This document shows, in pieces, positions 23,554 through 32,258 of a DNA stretch of 64,000 nucleotides (position 1 is the stretch's first letter; each line of letters begins with the position of its first letter). The stretch covers positions 307,180 through 371,179 of the forward strand of contig JBMOPE010000041.1 of the NCBI GenBank assembly GCA_049323755.1, in the 5' to 3' direction. Under the pieces are notes generated by a model. It worked only from the letters and a program-made list of their open reading frames with translations, had not been told where the DNA came from and ran no database searches. Source of the stretch: BRHc4a sp049323755. Lineage in GTDB: Bacteria > Bacillota > Desulfotomaculia > Desulfotomaculales > Desulfocucumaceae. A program made the translations under genes and the position numbers.

Positions 23554-24243
23554 CTATTTCCCCTTGCACGCGTCCGCCGGGGCCCTGTTCCGGCCGTATA
23601 CTATCCCTTCCTTCAACACCTGGTAAAAACTCGTTGCCTGGCCGCAGTTATCCACCGGCAGGGTATCAATGCCCACTATGTTTAAAAACGCTGTCCGGAT
23701 ATTTCCCCGTATTCCGGCCATCACCGAGGGGTAATACCGGTCGCCCTCGCGGCTGTATACCTCCACCTCCCGGGTCACCGGCTCCCCGCCGCCTTCCGGC
23801 CTTAGCAGCCCAGGGTAATTGAGTTCCATTATATGCCGGGCGGCGCGCCCGGTATCGGAAGGATACTCAAGCCACCTGTGGCGTATGCCGAGAAAGGAGT
23901 CACACCTGCTGCGGCGCCAGCCCCCCTGCCCAATCATGTAACTCTCGGTGCCGGTACGGTCGGTGATGGGGTCGGAAACGCAGCAGCACCGGCATTTGCC
24001 GTCGTCGCTGCAGCACGTTTCACAGTGCCCCGGCCTGACACTTACGGTAACGTACCTCACGGCAGCAGTTGCGCCGGCCAGGGCCGCAGCGTCCACAGCA
24101 GTCTGGGCTTCCTCCCTGGCCACCCAGACCCTGGCCAGATCGACGCCCACCCCTGCCAGGACCAGAATAACCGACAGCAGCATTACCGTGAGAAACAGTA
24201 CTGTCCCCCTCTTATCCTCCAAAACCCCGCATCTGCCAACCAT
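23554..24243 (-). CDS. TadG-like pilus assembly protein with cysteine cluster
   Basis: ATG at 24243 behind GGAGGTGG. 229 residues: leader EDKRGTVLFLTVMLLSVILV without the usual Glu, then VDLARVWVAREEAQTAVDAAALAG, the classical TadG/Flp-N motif. An unusual cluster CETCC...CRCCC follows within about 15 residues, and further single cysteines occur at the C-terminus. The cluster could bind metal or form multiple disulfides, which fits the presence of a VKOR-thioredoxin gene in the same operon. TadG normally lies in the envelope. Function otherwise inferred. Confidence 0.75.
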   Translation of the reverse strand: MVGRCGVLEDKRGTVLFLTVMLLSVILVLAGVGVDLARVWVAREEAQTAVDAAALAGATAAVRYVTVSVRPGHCETCCSDDGKCRCCCVSDPITDRTGTESYMIGQGGWRRSRCDSFLGIRHRWLEYPSDTGRAARHIMELNYPGLLRPEGGGEPVTREVEVYSREGDRYYPSVMAGIRGNIRTAFLNIVGIDTLPVDNCGQATSFYQVLKEGIVYGRNRAPADACKGK

Positions 24244-24259
24244 GTGCCCACCTCCCACG

Positions 24260-24721
24260 CTACCGGCACCCGTACCAGCCGCCGCAGTGCGGCTCTACAT
24301 TCTCGGGTTCCTGCAGGCGTTTGCCCACCCCGTAGATGATTGTTTTTTTAATTTCCAGGTGATCGTCCCAGGGCTTACCCCCCAGGAGGGCTGCGAAACC
24401 CGGGGCCAGTACGGGAACCCTGTAGATTGTCTCCGCCTTAACATTTTCAACACCCGGCCCCGGCTGCTCAACCCGGACCGTTGCGCTGCCGCCGGCCAGT
24501 CCGCCGATCTCCAGCGTCTTCAGTCCGGCCACCCGGCCCGCCCCGGCGCTGCCTGTGCCCACCGTGACCCTCCCGGCGTCCCTGGCTGCAAGACAGACAA
24601 CCAGGCCATTGTTGAACAGCACGGCAAGGTTGATTAGCCCGATAATCAGGGCCATGAATACAGGAAAGACCAGGGTAAACTCAAGCACTGTACTGCCTTT
24701 CTGGTCCGGTAAAACTCTCAT
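24260..24721 (-). CDS. TadE-like minor pilin
   Basis: ATG at 24721, eight bases after GGGGGTGA. 153 residues: leader DQKGSTVLEFTLVFPVFMAL with Glu at the helix start, the strongest TadE match in the window; a soluble domain; a C-terminal tail with two cysteines (PHCGGWYGC). It is first in the run of three pseudopilin genes. Expected to be cleaved by TadV and to assemble at the membrane face of the pilus. Confidence 0.8.
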   Translation of the reverse strand: MRVLPDQKGSTVLEFTLVFPVFMALIIGLINLAVLFNNGLVVCLAARDAGRVTVGTGSAGAGRVAGLKTLEIGGLAGGSATVRVEQPGPGVENVKAETIYRVPVLAPGFAALLGGKPWDDHLEIKKTIIYGVGKRLQEPENVEPHCGGWYGCR

Positions 24722-24736
24722 GGATCGGCTCACCCC

Positions 24737-26635
24737 CTACTGCCGGTAAAAGCCACCGCCGCCGGTTATGTCGGTCTCGATCCCACTGTCGGCCGGCTCC
24801 GGCTGGTAAGGCTTGACGACGTCAATGGTACAGCCTGCTGAATTGTTGCCGGGACTGCAGTCCTCCACTCCCGTGGGCATGGCCGTGACGGTGAAGGCAT
24901 AGGATCCCGGATCCCCGGACTCTACCGTAAACATCACCTGTTCCGTCCCCCCCTTTACCAGGGCCACCCTTCTGGTATAACTTTCTCTGCCGTCAAACAG
25001 CCTGACAGTAATGTCCACCGGACCATCCGGGCCATCATCGGCACGGCTGACCGCCGCCACCAGGTTCACGGCATAACCCGGGTAAATATCACCGGAACCC
25101 TTCCTGGTAAGGGTTACCGAAACGTCGGTGCAGGGTAGCCTGGCCCGGTAACGCACCTCCATCCTGTTGTCCCCGGGCCAGTCTCCCCTCAGGTAATTTA
25201 TTTCGTCAGGAGGGTTGTCGTGCCCGGGGTTAATCATGGCGGCAACAGCGTAGGTACCCTCCACGTCAGGAGTAAAATTGAAGGGCAGTTGCTTGCTCTC
25301 TTCCGGCCCCAGATCCGTAGTGATGGTGCCCTCGTCCAGAACAGTTCCATCAGGGCGCCTTGCTTTCCAGACGGTTCTGGTGTCTGAAAAGGCCCTGCCG
25401 GTGTCGTTTCGGACAGTGACCATCCCGCTGACCGGCCGGCCCGGCTCACCGAGATCAGGGGTAAGAGCAACACCGGTCACCCTGAGATTGGGCAGGTCCA
25501 CGGGAACCTCTACGGCCTTGACGTTGTCGGCGTTCGTAATCTCCGACCAGTCCATGTACCTCCAGACATCCCGCGGGAGCACTTCTACACTTTCGTTGAC
25601 CCCGGCGGCCAAGGACACCTTGTCGCCAGCCAGGCCTTCCGGCAAGCTCCACTGAAAGGTGAATTCCTGTTTGTTCTCCACCGTCCCGGCCGGAACGCTA
25701 TACTGAAATACATTGTCCAGCCCGGCCACGGGCTGGAAGTTTTGCAGCGGTATCAGTCTGCCGTTTACCGCCACCCCGAGGGGAACGGCATAGTCCTGGC
25801 TCAGCTCCATCTTTATGCCCATGGCATCAAACAGCCGGCCGGTCACCGGATCGGACATAAAGGAAGCGTCCGGCCTGGCTTTTATAACCACCCGGCCGGT
25901 ATAGGTCTCCCCGGGCCTTGCCTTGTCGGTTCCCGGATCTATGCTCTCAACTGTGAAGTTGGGGAGGATGTCCCAGCGCACAAAAATAGTGTCATACCAG
26001 ACGCCGCCCAGGTCGGCTCGGTTGTGCCAGTGTCTGACTGCTCCGGCCATGCCGGGCCTGGGATCGGCCAGCACCTTGAAATAGTCCTTCACCCTTTCGA
26101 AATCCCCGTAAAAGGCAGGGTTATTGGAGAAGCTGTTTTCGTCCCCCTCAAAGCCGATTCGCTTGTGGTACGTCTGCAAAGCCTTTATTATGACACCCCA
26201 GGAGTAGTCGGAGATATCTTTATTGCCACCCACAGCCATTCCTTTTCGCCAAGGCCATTTAATCATATCCCGCTCAGCTGGGGAAATGTGGTATTGGACA
26301 TCATCGGGGAAGTAGTCGCTGGCGAAATCATCCCAGTCCCACGTTTTACCCAAATAGCGTGGCTCCTGGTTGCCAGGGTGTCCCAGGCTGATGCCGTTGA
26401 CACTCTCCCAGGACGTGGGGGCAGTCTTCCAGTCATTATTTGGTATATCAATGGGCAGGCCGTAAACCAGCAGGTCCCGGTCCAGCCGGGCCTGTAGGCC
26501 GTTAATTTCCGAAGGAAGATTGGTTATTTGAAGTATTCGTAGAAGCTTATCTGTTTCGTCGGCCTGCACCGGGGAAAACGAAAACCCTGTCAGCAACAGG
26601 GTTAAAGTAATTACAAAGTATATTCTTTTGAGCAT
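24737..26635 (-). CDS. Large secreted protein with CARDB-like beta domains
   Basis: 632 residues with a clear signal peptide (LTLLLTGFSFSPVQADE). The first 200 residues are unique, rich in W, D and P. The second half has repeated beta-sandwich patterns of the CARDB/DUF11 kind: PNLRVTGVALTPDLGEPG, then VSGMVTVRNDTGRAF, and DVSVTLTRKGSGDIYPG. No anchor or catalytic motif. It lies 6 nt from the stalk-domain gene upstream and 15 nt from the pseudopilins downstream, so it belongs to the pilus operon. Probably an extracellular adhesin or scaffold. Confidence 0.7.
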   Translation of the reverse strand: MLKRIYFVITLTLLLTGFSFSPVQADETDKLLRILQITNLPSEINGLQARLDRDLLVYGLPIDIPNNDWKTAPTSWESVNGISLGHPGNQEPRYLGKTWDWDDFASDYFPDDVQYHISPAERDMIKWPWRKGMAVGGNKDISDYSWGVIIKALQTYHKRIGFEGDENSFSNNPAFYGDFERVKDYFKVLADPRPGMAGAVRHWHNRADLGGVWYDTIFVRWDILPNFTVESIDPGTDKARPGETYTGRVVIKARPDASFMSDPVTGRLFDAMGIKMELSQDYAVPLGVAVNGRLIPLQNFQPVAGLDNVFQYSVPAGTVENKQEFTFQWSLPEGLAGDKVSLAAGVNESVEVLPRDVWRYMDWSEITNADNVKAVEVPVDLPNLRVTGVALTPDLGEPGRPVSGMVTVRNDTGRAFSDTRTVWKARRPDGTVLDEGTITTDLGPEESKQLPFNFTPDVEGTYAVAAMINPGHDNPPDEINYLRGDWPGDNRMEVRYRARLPCTDVSVTLTRKGSGDIYPGYAVNLVAAVSRADDGPDGPVDITVRLFDGRESYTRRVALVKGGTEQVMFTVESGDPGSYAFTVTAMPTGVEDCSPGNNSAGCTIDVVKPYQPEPADSGIETDITGGGGFYRQ

Positions 26636-26641
26636 GTCGGT

Positions 26642-27685
26642 TCAGGATCCCTCCTTCGCTATTATTGCTTCCACGAAGCATCCGCCTAACGATCCGACGG
26701 ATACCTTCCAGCCATCCAAATAGTATTCCTTCCAGGGGGCTCGCTCAGTTCTGTTACTGGCCCTGGTCTTTTCAGCCACCTGCCCGGCATAGGACATTAT
26801 TTCCCTTACCTTGTCCGGCTGGTTCGGGAAGCGCCAATTAAGGACTTTTTCGATGGGACTAAGGTCCAGTTCAACGCCGCGGATGTCGGAGAGGTTCCTG
26901 ATCCAGTTAATCGCAACGATGATTCCACCATCCTCGGGGTAATATTCAAAAATGAAATAACTGTGGCCATTGTTCCGTTCAGCCTCTTGCCGTGTGGCCT
27001 CATCCCAGGTGGATTTTTCCCAGGCAGGAGTATAAGACCAAGTTGAGCGAAATGGTTCCGTCACCACCCCCAGCATACCTTCCAGTTCCCGGATGGCTTC
27101 CGGCTTGCCGGCCAACTCCTTGATAAACTGCTTTACCGAATCCACTTCCGGCTTGACTTCCCCCCTGGGCCAGCACAGTACGGTCTGGGTGGCCTCGTCC
27201 CAGTCCACCTCAAACCCCAGCCCCTCGGCTATGTATCGGGCCGGGAGGTACGTCCTCCCCTCGCTATCGTTCAGCACAGGGGACACGTCAATTTCTCTGG
27301 CCAGGCCGTTGGCTGTGATTTTAGGCACGCCGACAACCATTTCCACGGAATTGGCCCCTAGCGTCAAGCTTACTTTTTGGAGCCCCCCGTCCCAGGCAAT
27401 GTTTTCATCCGTCACCCCCAAGGCGTTGCCCAGGTAACGCACCGGCACGAAGGTCCTGCCTTCTTTTATGAAAGGCCTGGCGTCCATCTTTATACCGGGG
27501 GTCTGGTTGTTGACATAATACTGGTTTAGGCCGATGACGAAAACTACACTCTTAACCAGCTGCTTTTTCTGATTTAAAACGTCAACCCGGGTTTCGGCAT
27601 GAGCCGGGGAAATATACTGCAGGTTGATGGTAATCAGAGCCAGGACCATAATGAAGATAATGAACAAAGAAAAACGTCTGGGCAT
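26642..27685 (-). CDS. Secreted protein with copper-amine-oxidase-N-like stalk domain
   Basis: ATG at 27685 behind AGGATGG. Signal peptide to PAHAETRVD, then two stalk-type repeats (RTFVPVRYLGNALGV and RTYLPARYIAEGLGFEVDW) covering residues about 45-170, then a unique C-terminal domain of about 170 residues with several W residues. Same fold type as the protein at 9.4-10.3 kb, but here the stalk is N-terminal. It is the last GC-rich gene before the AT-rich PIN/ImmA insert. Surface accessory protein, function unknown. Confidence 0.75.
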   Translation of the reverse strand: MPRRFSLFIIFIMVLALITINLQYISPAHAETRVDVLNQKKQLVKSVVFVIGLNQYYVNNQTPGIKMDARPFIKEGRTFVPVRYLGNALGVTDENIAWDGGLQKVSLTLGANSVEMVVGVPKITANGLAREIDVSPVLNDSEGRTYLPARYIAEGLGFEVDWDEATQTVLCWPRGEVKPEVDSVKQFIKELAGKPEAIRELEGMLGVVTEPFRSTWSYTPAWEKSTWDEATRQEAERNNGHSYFIFEYYPEDGGIIVAINWIRNLSDIRGVELDLSPIEKVLNWRFPNQPDKVREIMSYAGQVAEKTRASNRTERAPWKEYYLDGWKVSVGSLGGCFVEAIIAKEGS

Positions 27686-27846
27686 AAAGACCATCCTTTC
27701 CTAATAATTTTCTACTTTTTTGTCTGCAAGCCTGGTTACCCTGTATGTCTATACAGTCAGACAGCAAACATATATCATTGTCCGCAATTTTTACACCTCC
27801 ATGGTAACATAAATTAGGAATCCTGGAAATATTCACTGAAAAATGT

Positions 27847-27867
27847 AAAAACCGGGCAGCAGCCCGG
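27847..27867 (-). terminator. Terminator after the PIN/ImmA module
   Basis: Minus strand CCGGGC-TGCT-GCCCGG followed by TTTTTACATTTTT, about 80 nt after the 56-aa gene stop. It closes the AT-rich module before the stalk-domain gene. Confidence 0.8.
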
Positions 27868-27944
27868 TGAGCAAAAACATATTCATTTTAAAACAGACAT
27901 AGCAACAGTATTGGAGAGGGACCAAGGCTGGTAAAAAAGTCATA

Positions 27945-28115
27945 CTAACCGGAACGACGGGCTTCCCTAACATCGACCCTGGCCTTTCTGGCAGCTTCCT
28001 CTATTTCTTTAAGTGTCAAGCCTGAGGCGGCTACCTTTTTGGAGAAATTTTCATGTAACGCCCTCATCTGCTCCCTGGATTTAGCTTTACCCTGCTTTTT
28101 TACCATGTCTGTCAT
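27945..28115 (-). CDS. 56-aa helical protein at the end of the PIN/ImmA module
   Basis: ATG at 28115, five bases behind AGGTGA. The protein is basic at the N-terminus (MVKKQGKAKSREQ) and then amphipathic helical, with GLTLKEIEEAARKARVDVREARRSG. The second half reads like a minimal helix-turn-helix or an antitoxin-type dimerisation helix. It directly follows the PIN gene on the same strand. I do not recognise a family; context suggests a small regulatory member of the toxin-antitoxin-like module. Confidence 0.55.
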   Translation of the reverse strand: MTDMVKKQGKAKSREQMRALHENFSKKVAASGLTLKEIEEAARKARVDVREARRSG

Positions 28116-28134
28116 TCAGGTCACCTTCTTCCTT

Positions 28135-28701
28135 TTACAAATCTTTATTTTTCTGTTCGATAGCTATATTAATATTGAACATCTCTGCAAACTCCCGGGA
28201 AGCATTATCATTAAGCGTAAGATGACAGCTGCATGCCTCCGAAACGAGGAGAAAAAACAGTTTTTCCAGTTCACGCTGGTCAATTATTTTAAAAAGGAAC
28301 GCACACCCCAAAATCCCTAGTGTCCTCGGGTTGTCCATTTTGAGTTCACTGCATACCCTTGCCACCAGCTTATCATTCGAGGCACACAGAAAACCTTTTT
28401 CATAGGCTGTGCATATTAGGTGTCTGTCATAAACGGAAAGTTGCTTCCTCGTCTGGCCTAGTTTTACGAACAGTTCATAAGCTTTAGCTGTTTCAATAAA
28501 TACTTCTTTGTAATCAACTTGTCTTTTGATTTCATTGAGCTGTTTGTCGCCTGTAATCTCAGCCATGAGTTCCAGGGGGATATACAGTTCAGAAAAAACC
28601 AGGTTTAAAATATGCAGGGAGTTTAGTTCATAAAAATCAAACAGTACACTGGCATCCACCACCGCGGGCCGGTTATAAAATCGCTTCAGATTCATTTTCA
28701 C
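28135..28701 (-). CDS. PIN-domain protein (putative toxin ribonuclease)
   Basis: 188 residues. The PIN acidic residues can be placed: VVDASVLFDFYE (first Asp), SVYDRHLICTAYE (middle Asp) and CASNDKLVARVC (Asp before the terminal part). PIN domains are Mg-dependent RNases, common toxins. The GTG/ATG start overlaps the end of the XRE-ImmA gene (28,673-28,701), so the two are translated together. Pairs of an XRE/ImmA-IrrE protein with a PIN-like protein are known as a toxin-antitoxin-like or stress-response arrangement; here PIN would be the effector. The C-terminus (about 60 residues) is longer than in minimal VapC. Confidence 0.7.
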   Translation of the reverse strand: MKMNLKRFYNRPAVVDASVLFDFYELNSLHILNLVFSELYIPLELMAEITGDKQLNEIKRQVDYKEVFIETAKAYELFVKLGQTRKQLSVYDRHLICTAYEKGFLCASNDKLVARVCSELKMDNPRTLGILGCAFLFKIIDQRELEKLFFLLVSEACSCHLTLNDNASREFAEMFNINIAIEQKNKDL

Positions 28702-29815
28702 TGTACCATTCCCCGGTCAGTATTCTTGCCTGGGATAAAGGTATCTCCAGCAATTCGGAAATCTTGCTTAAAGAAATCTCTTCACGGTTAAACAAATCTT
28801 TTATTACAGCCAGCCAGTAAGCACTCTTTTTGATTGCCTGCATGGGCCGGGGCTCTACCGTTGAATAGCCGTTTTTGTTGAGATAACCGATGTGGATACC
28901 TTTCTGTTTTTCCGTTATATAACCGTAATACTCCAGGGCATATATCAGGCATTTGGCGCTGACCTTAGATACACTCTTAACCTCCAAAACTTCCCTCAAC
29001 ACAAAGTCCCTGTTTTTAAACATGCTTCTGTATTTTTTTATTAAAGACCTGGATACCAGGAAACACATGGCAAAATGATTGGCCACTTCTTCGTTGACGT
29101 TTCTCTTTTTGCCGTACGTATGGCTGAAATAGTTGAAGCCCTGTAAATACTGTTCCTTGTGAAAAATCAGGTGGCCCAGCTCGTGTATGGCGCTGAATAT
29201 CTTCCTTTCTTCCGGTATTCCTGCGTCGTCGTTAATAACAATAAAGCTGCCGTACTCAGCGGAATATGCGGACACGGCGAAAACAGCGCTATTATCGAAG
29301 GGAAATGCCAGCACGTTGATTTCGTTTTCCTGCAATATCTGGTAATAGTTATCCGGGATTACGTCGGCCACTCCGAAATCTTCCCGCTTCTTAACTGCTA
29401 TTTCTTCTATCAGCTCTTTTTCTTCCCTGTTCAGCCTGCTGCCGGAAATCCGAAGCTTATAGGATTCCGGCACCAGCACCAGTTTTCTCCCGGAAATATC
29501 CAATAAATCGCAAGTATTGTTGACTCGCCTCACAATTTTCTCGGCCAACACGCTGTCAAAGTTTTCTTTGGGGTTATCAGCCCTGAACATAAAAGGAAAC
29601 CCGTGGTGATCCTCAGCAAGGAAGTAATCAAAAGGCTTGTTAAAGTAACCTGCAATCCTGGCCAACTTGCCGCTGTCAATAACCTGCCTCCCCTTCAGGT
29701 AGCTGGTCATCGTCTGGCGGGTCACACCGACAATCTCGGCCAGATGTTCAACCGAGATATTTTGTTCTTCACGCATTTTTTCGATGTTATTACCAATTAT
29801 AAAGGCCATATCCAT
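28673..29815 (-). CDS. XRE regulator fused to ImmA/IrrE metallopeptidase
   Basis: 380 residues. N-terminal Cro/CI helix-turn-helix (ISVEHLAEIVGVTRQTMTSY) and a central ImmA/IrrE domain with zinc motif IHELGHLIFH and the downstream EVANHFAMCFLV glutamate. ImmA-type enzymes cleave XRE repressors on stress; when fused, the protein may act as self-cleaving repressor and antitoxin. The C-terminal 80 residues contain a second helical region (SLSKISELLEIPLSQARI). ATG start behind GGAGGGG. An inverted repeat upstream is a likely self-operator. Confidence 0.85.
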   Translation of the reverse strand: MDMAFIIGNNIEKMREEQNISVEHLAEIVGVTRQTMTSYLKGRQVIDSGKLARIAGYFNKPFDYFLAEDHHGFPFMFRADNPKENFDSVLAEKIVRRVNNTCDLLDISGRKLVLVPESYKLRISGSRLNREEKELIEEIAVKKREDFGVADVIPDNYYQILQENEINVLAFPFDNSAVFAVSAYSAEYGSFIVINDDAGIPEERKIFSAIHELGHLIFHKEQYLQGFNYFSHTYGKKRNVNEEVANHFAMCFLVSRSLIKKYRSMFKNRDFVLREVLEVKSVSKVSAKCLIYALEYYGYITEKQKGIHIGYLNKNGYSTVEPRPMQAIKKSAYWLAVIKDLFNREEISLSKISELLEIPLSQARILTGEWYSENESEAIL

Positions 29816-29838
29816 GCGAATCCCCTCCGGTAAATATA

Positions 29839-29877
29839 TTTTACATTATTTGATTATAATATTCAACAAATGTAAAA
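29839..29877. promoter_or_regulatory. Inverted-repeat operator before the XRE-ImmA gene
   Basis: TTTTACATT (29839-29847) and AATGTAAAA (29869-29877) are perfect inverse copies with a 21-bp AT-rich spacer in which a minus-strand TATAAT is present. The position just upstream of an XRE repressor gene suggests autoregulation. Confidence 0.6.
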
Positions 29878-29906
29878 AATAATTACCGGTTATCAGAACT
29901 TCTCCC

Positions 29907-32243
29907 TTACATGTTGTCCTGATTTGCAGCTGTAGAGAGGGAAGACATTTTCAATACTCCGGCAGACAAGATCCTGTTCCTACCCTCTTCCTTCGCCCTG
30001 TACAACGCTCTGTCCGCCGCTTCCAGCAGTTCGCTTACGTCTTTCCCATCCCTGCCGAATTCGGCCACTCCTCCACTGAACGTGGACCGCACAATCTCCC
30101 CCGAGGGCAACCTACCTTCCCTGCCCTCCCACTCCCGGCGCAGATTGTCCGCCGCCGCCAAAGCTTCCTCCCGCCGGCAGCGGGGAAACACTAACACAAA
30201 CTCCTCCCCCCCGTAGCGGATCACCTTGTCCGTCCTGCGAACTCCGGAGCAGAGAAAGGACCCGAACTCCTCCAGCACCTGATCACCGGCTTGGTGACCG
30301 TGAGTATCGTTAATTCCCTTAAAGTAATCAAGGTCGCACATGAGAACCGAGAACGCCTCACCGCCAATATTGTACCGCCGCACCTCCGCGCTAAGGCAGC
30401 TGTTGAGGGCCAGCCTCCGGTAGCAGCCGGTCAGCTCGTCCCGCTCCACAAGCTTTCTGGTGTGATTTTTCCTGCTTAACAGGTCCTGCATGTTTGAAAC
30501 GGTAAGCCTATCATAACAAGCATCAGCCCCGGCCTTATAGTAAGCATCTCCGGTATCCCCTATAATGGCCAATGGCAGGGAATAATTGCTGTTCCTCAGC
30601 TCTTTTATGAACTCCTCCACACCGGAAGAAGGCGCAAAAACCAGGGCATCCGGCCTCTCTCCATTCTCCAGCTCCCTCCAGAGAGAAAAGGTGCTTGTAA
30701 AAACCTTGAAATCCACACCCGAAACCGAAGGATGATTGGTAAGTCCGGCTACATAAACGCACATTTTCAAAGTCCCGGGCCTCCCCGCCTCCTCCATCCC
30801 GGAAACCAGCCTGCCGATACCACCGCCTTTTTTTAGGCATACCTGCACACACTTCAGCCGGAACTGATCCTCTATCGCTCCCGGGTCACCCTCTCCGAGC
30901 AGAGCAATTTGGGCAGGTTTTTCCATATGCAACCCCTGCCGCCAGTGCGGAAGGGAGCGGGCCACCAGCAGGGGGTCGGCGCTTACCGGTATGCAGATTG
31001 CGTCAGCCGCTTCAATGACCTCCCGGGCATACCAGGCCAGGGGATCCGATCCGGCGTCGATGATCACGTTTCCCTGAGCTTTGGCTGCACGCAATATTTC
31101 TTTCAGGTCATCTCTTAATTCGGTATCCCGGTCGTCAACATGGGGGTCCAGCACCCAGGCAGACCTTCCGCCGTCAAGTTTCACAGGGGGGCCCCCGCTA
31201 CGCCAGTCGTACTCCCACAGGTGGGCCGGGTCCATTCCCAGCCGCACTCCGAGTCCGCGCCCTTTCAAGTCCGCGTCTACAATTGACGCATTGAACATTT
31301 CCGAAATCATTTTTGCCAGAAGCGTTGTTCCAATTCCACTCATCCAGGGAGAGACAAGCGCAACCACCGGCAGTTTGGCCCCGGCTCCTTTCTTCTTTAG
31401 CCCGGGGTGGAAAACTCCCCCTATGTTCCGGCGGACCTTCTTCATAATCCTTTGAGGCTCTTTGTCCGGACCAATGTGGCTGTTACCAGTGCCATATTCA
31501 CTGGACCCGGCTTCATCATATTTGCCTGCAGGGGGAGTTTTTCCGTCAAATAAATCCCCGGCAATCTTCCGCAACGAAGCGCTAGCCTTCCCCCTGCCAT
31601 ACAACACCAGGGGCAGCCGCCTTCGTATAGCGCCGTTTACCCCGGCCGGATCCTCCGGGATTTCCAGATGGCCAACCGACCTCGTCAGGCGGGCCACATC
31701 CCTGGGGTGGTAAAATGATTGCCTGGAAATCCTGTTTATTACCAGAAGAGTATTGGAGCTTTTCATCAGTTCGTCCACCCCGCGGCTGCTGGCGGCCTGG
31801 ACACACCTTTGCGTCGGCTCGGCTACCAGCAGGGCCACGTCGGACATGTTCACTGCGGGCCTGACGTGCGGGTGGTGTATCTCGCCCCCGGCATCAATAA
31901 CCACTGCCTCAAAAGAGGCAAAGTGTTCCAATATCTCCCCCGGCTGTACTGGGGAAACTCCTTCAGACTTCCCTGCCCCTTGGGCCGGTCCGGGAAGAAC
32001 AGCCAGGCCGCCCCACGCCCTGAGCAACGATTCCGCCGTAAATTCCCGCCAGTTGGCCGTGGTGGGGAAAACCCCTGCAAGGGAAGACTCGTCTAAAAAT
32101 AGGGTACTGATCACACCCCGGGAGCTTAAGTCAATTAAAAGGGTTTTTGCACCCAGTGCCGCAAGCCAGGCCGCTATGTTAGTGGCCGTGATGGTGGCCC
32201 CGGCTCCGGGAACTACTGCCAGTATAGTAATTATTTTGGCCAT
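29907..32243 (-). CDS. Two degenerate ParA/MinD domains + receiver-like domain + GGEEF diguanylate cyclase
   Basis: 778 residues. Residues 1-230: ParA-like fold whose P-loop reads VVPGAGATITATN, with no lysine at the signature or Walker position. About 290-480: second ParA-like domain with SPWMSGIGTTLLAK, again lacking the canonical lysines, followed by VVDADLKGRG and VIIDAGSD patterns. About 480-595: receiver-like alpha/beta segment (LVFAPSSGVEEF, LAIIGDTGDAYY). 600-770: GGDEF domain with RDELTG, DLDYFKGINDTHGH, active site YGGEEF at 677-682 and an I-site RRTD five residues before it. It should make c-di-GMP with product inhibition. ATG behind GGAGGTAT. It joins the conjugation and Tad halves of the cluster. 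The N-terminal domains look TadZ-derived and may localise the cyclase; that is inference. Confidence 0.85.
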   Translation of the reverse strand: MAKIITILAVVPGAGATITATNIAAWLAALGAKTLLIDLSSRGVISTLFLDESSLAGVFPTTANWREFTAESLLRAWGGLAVLPGPAQGAGKSEGVSPVQPGEILEHFASFEAVVIDAGGEIHHPHVRPAVNMSDVALLVAEPTQRCVQAASSRGVDELMKSSNTLLVINRISRQSFYHPRDVARLTRSVGHLEIPEDPAGVNGAIRRRLPLVLYGRGKASASLRKIAGDLFDGKTPPAGKYDEAGSSEYGTGNSHIGPDKEPQRIMKKVRRNIGGVFHPGLKKKGAGAKLPVVALVSPWMSGIGTTLLAKMISEMFNASIVDADLKGRGLGVRLGMDPAHLWEYDWRSGGPPVKLDGGRSAWVLDPHVDDRDTELRDDLKEILRAAKAQGNVIIDAGSDPLAWYAREVIEAADAICIPVSADPLLVARSLPHWRQGLHMEKPAQIALLGEGDPGAIEDQFRLKCVQVCLKKGGGIGRLVSGMEEAGRPGTLKMCVYVAGLTNHPSVSGVDFKVFTSTFSLWRELENGERPDALVFAPSSGVEEFIKELRNSNYSLPLAIIGDTGDAYYKAGADACYDRLTVSNMQDLLSRKNHTRKLVERDELTGCYRRLALNSCLSAEVRRYNIGGEAFSVLMCDLDYFKGINDTHGHQAGDQVLEEFGSFLCSGVRRTDKVIRYGGEEFVLVFPRCRREEALAAADNLRREWEGREGRLPSGEIVRSTFSGGVAEFGRDGKDVSELLEAADRALYRAKEEGRNRILSAGVLKMSSLSTAANQDNM

Positions 32244-32258
32244 GGTTGATACCTCCGC

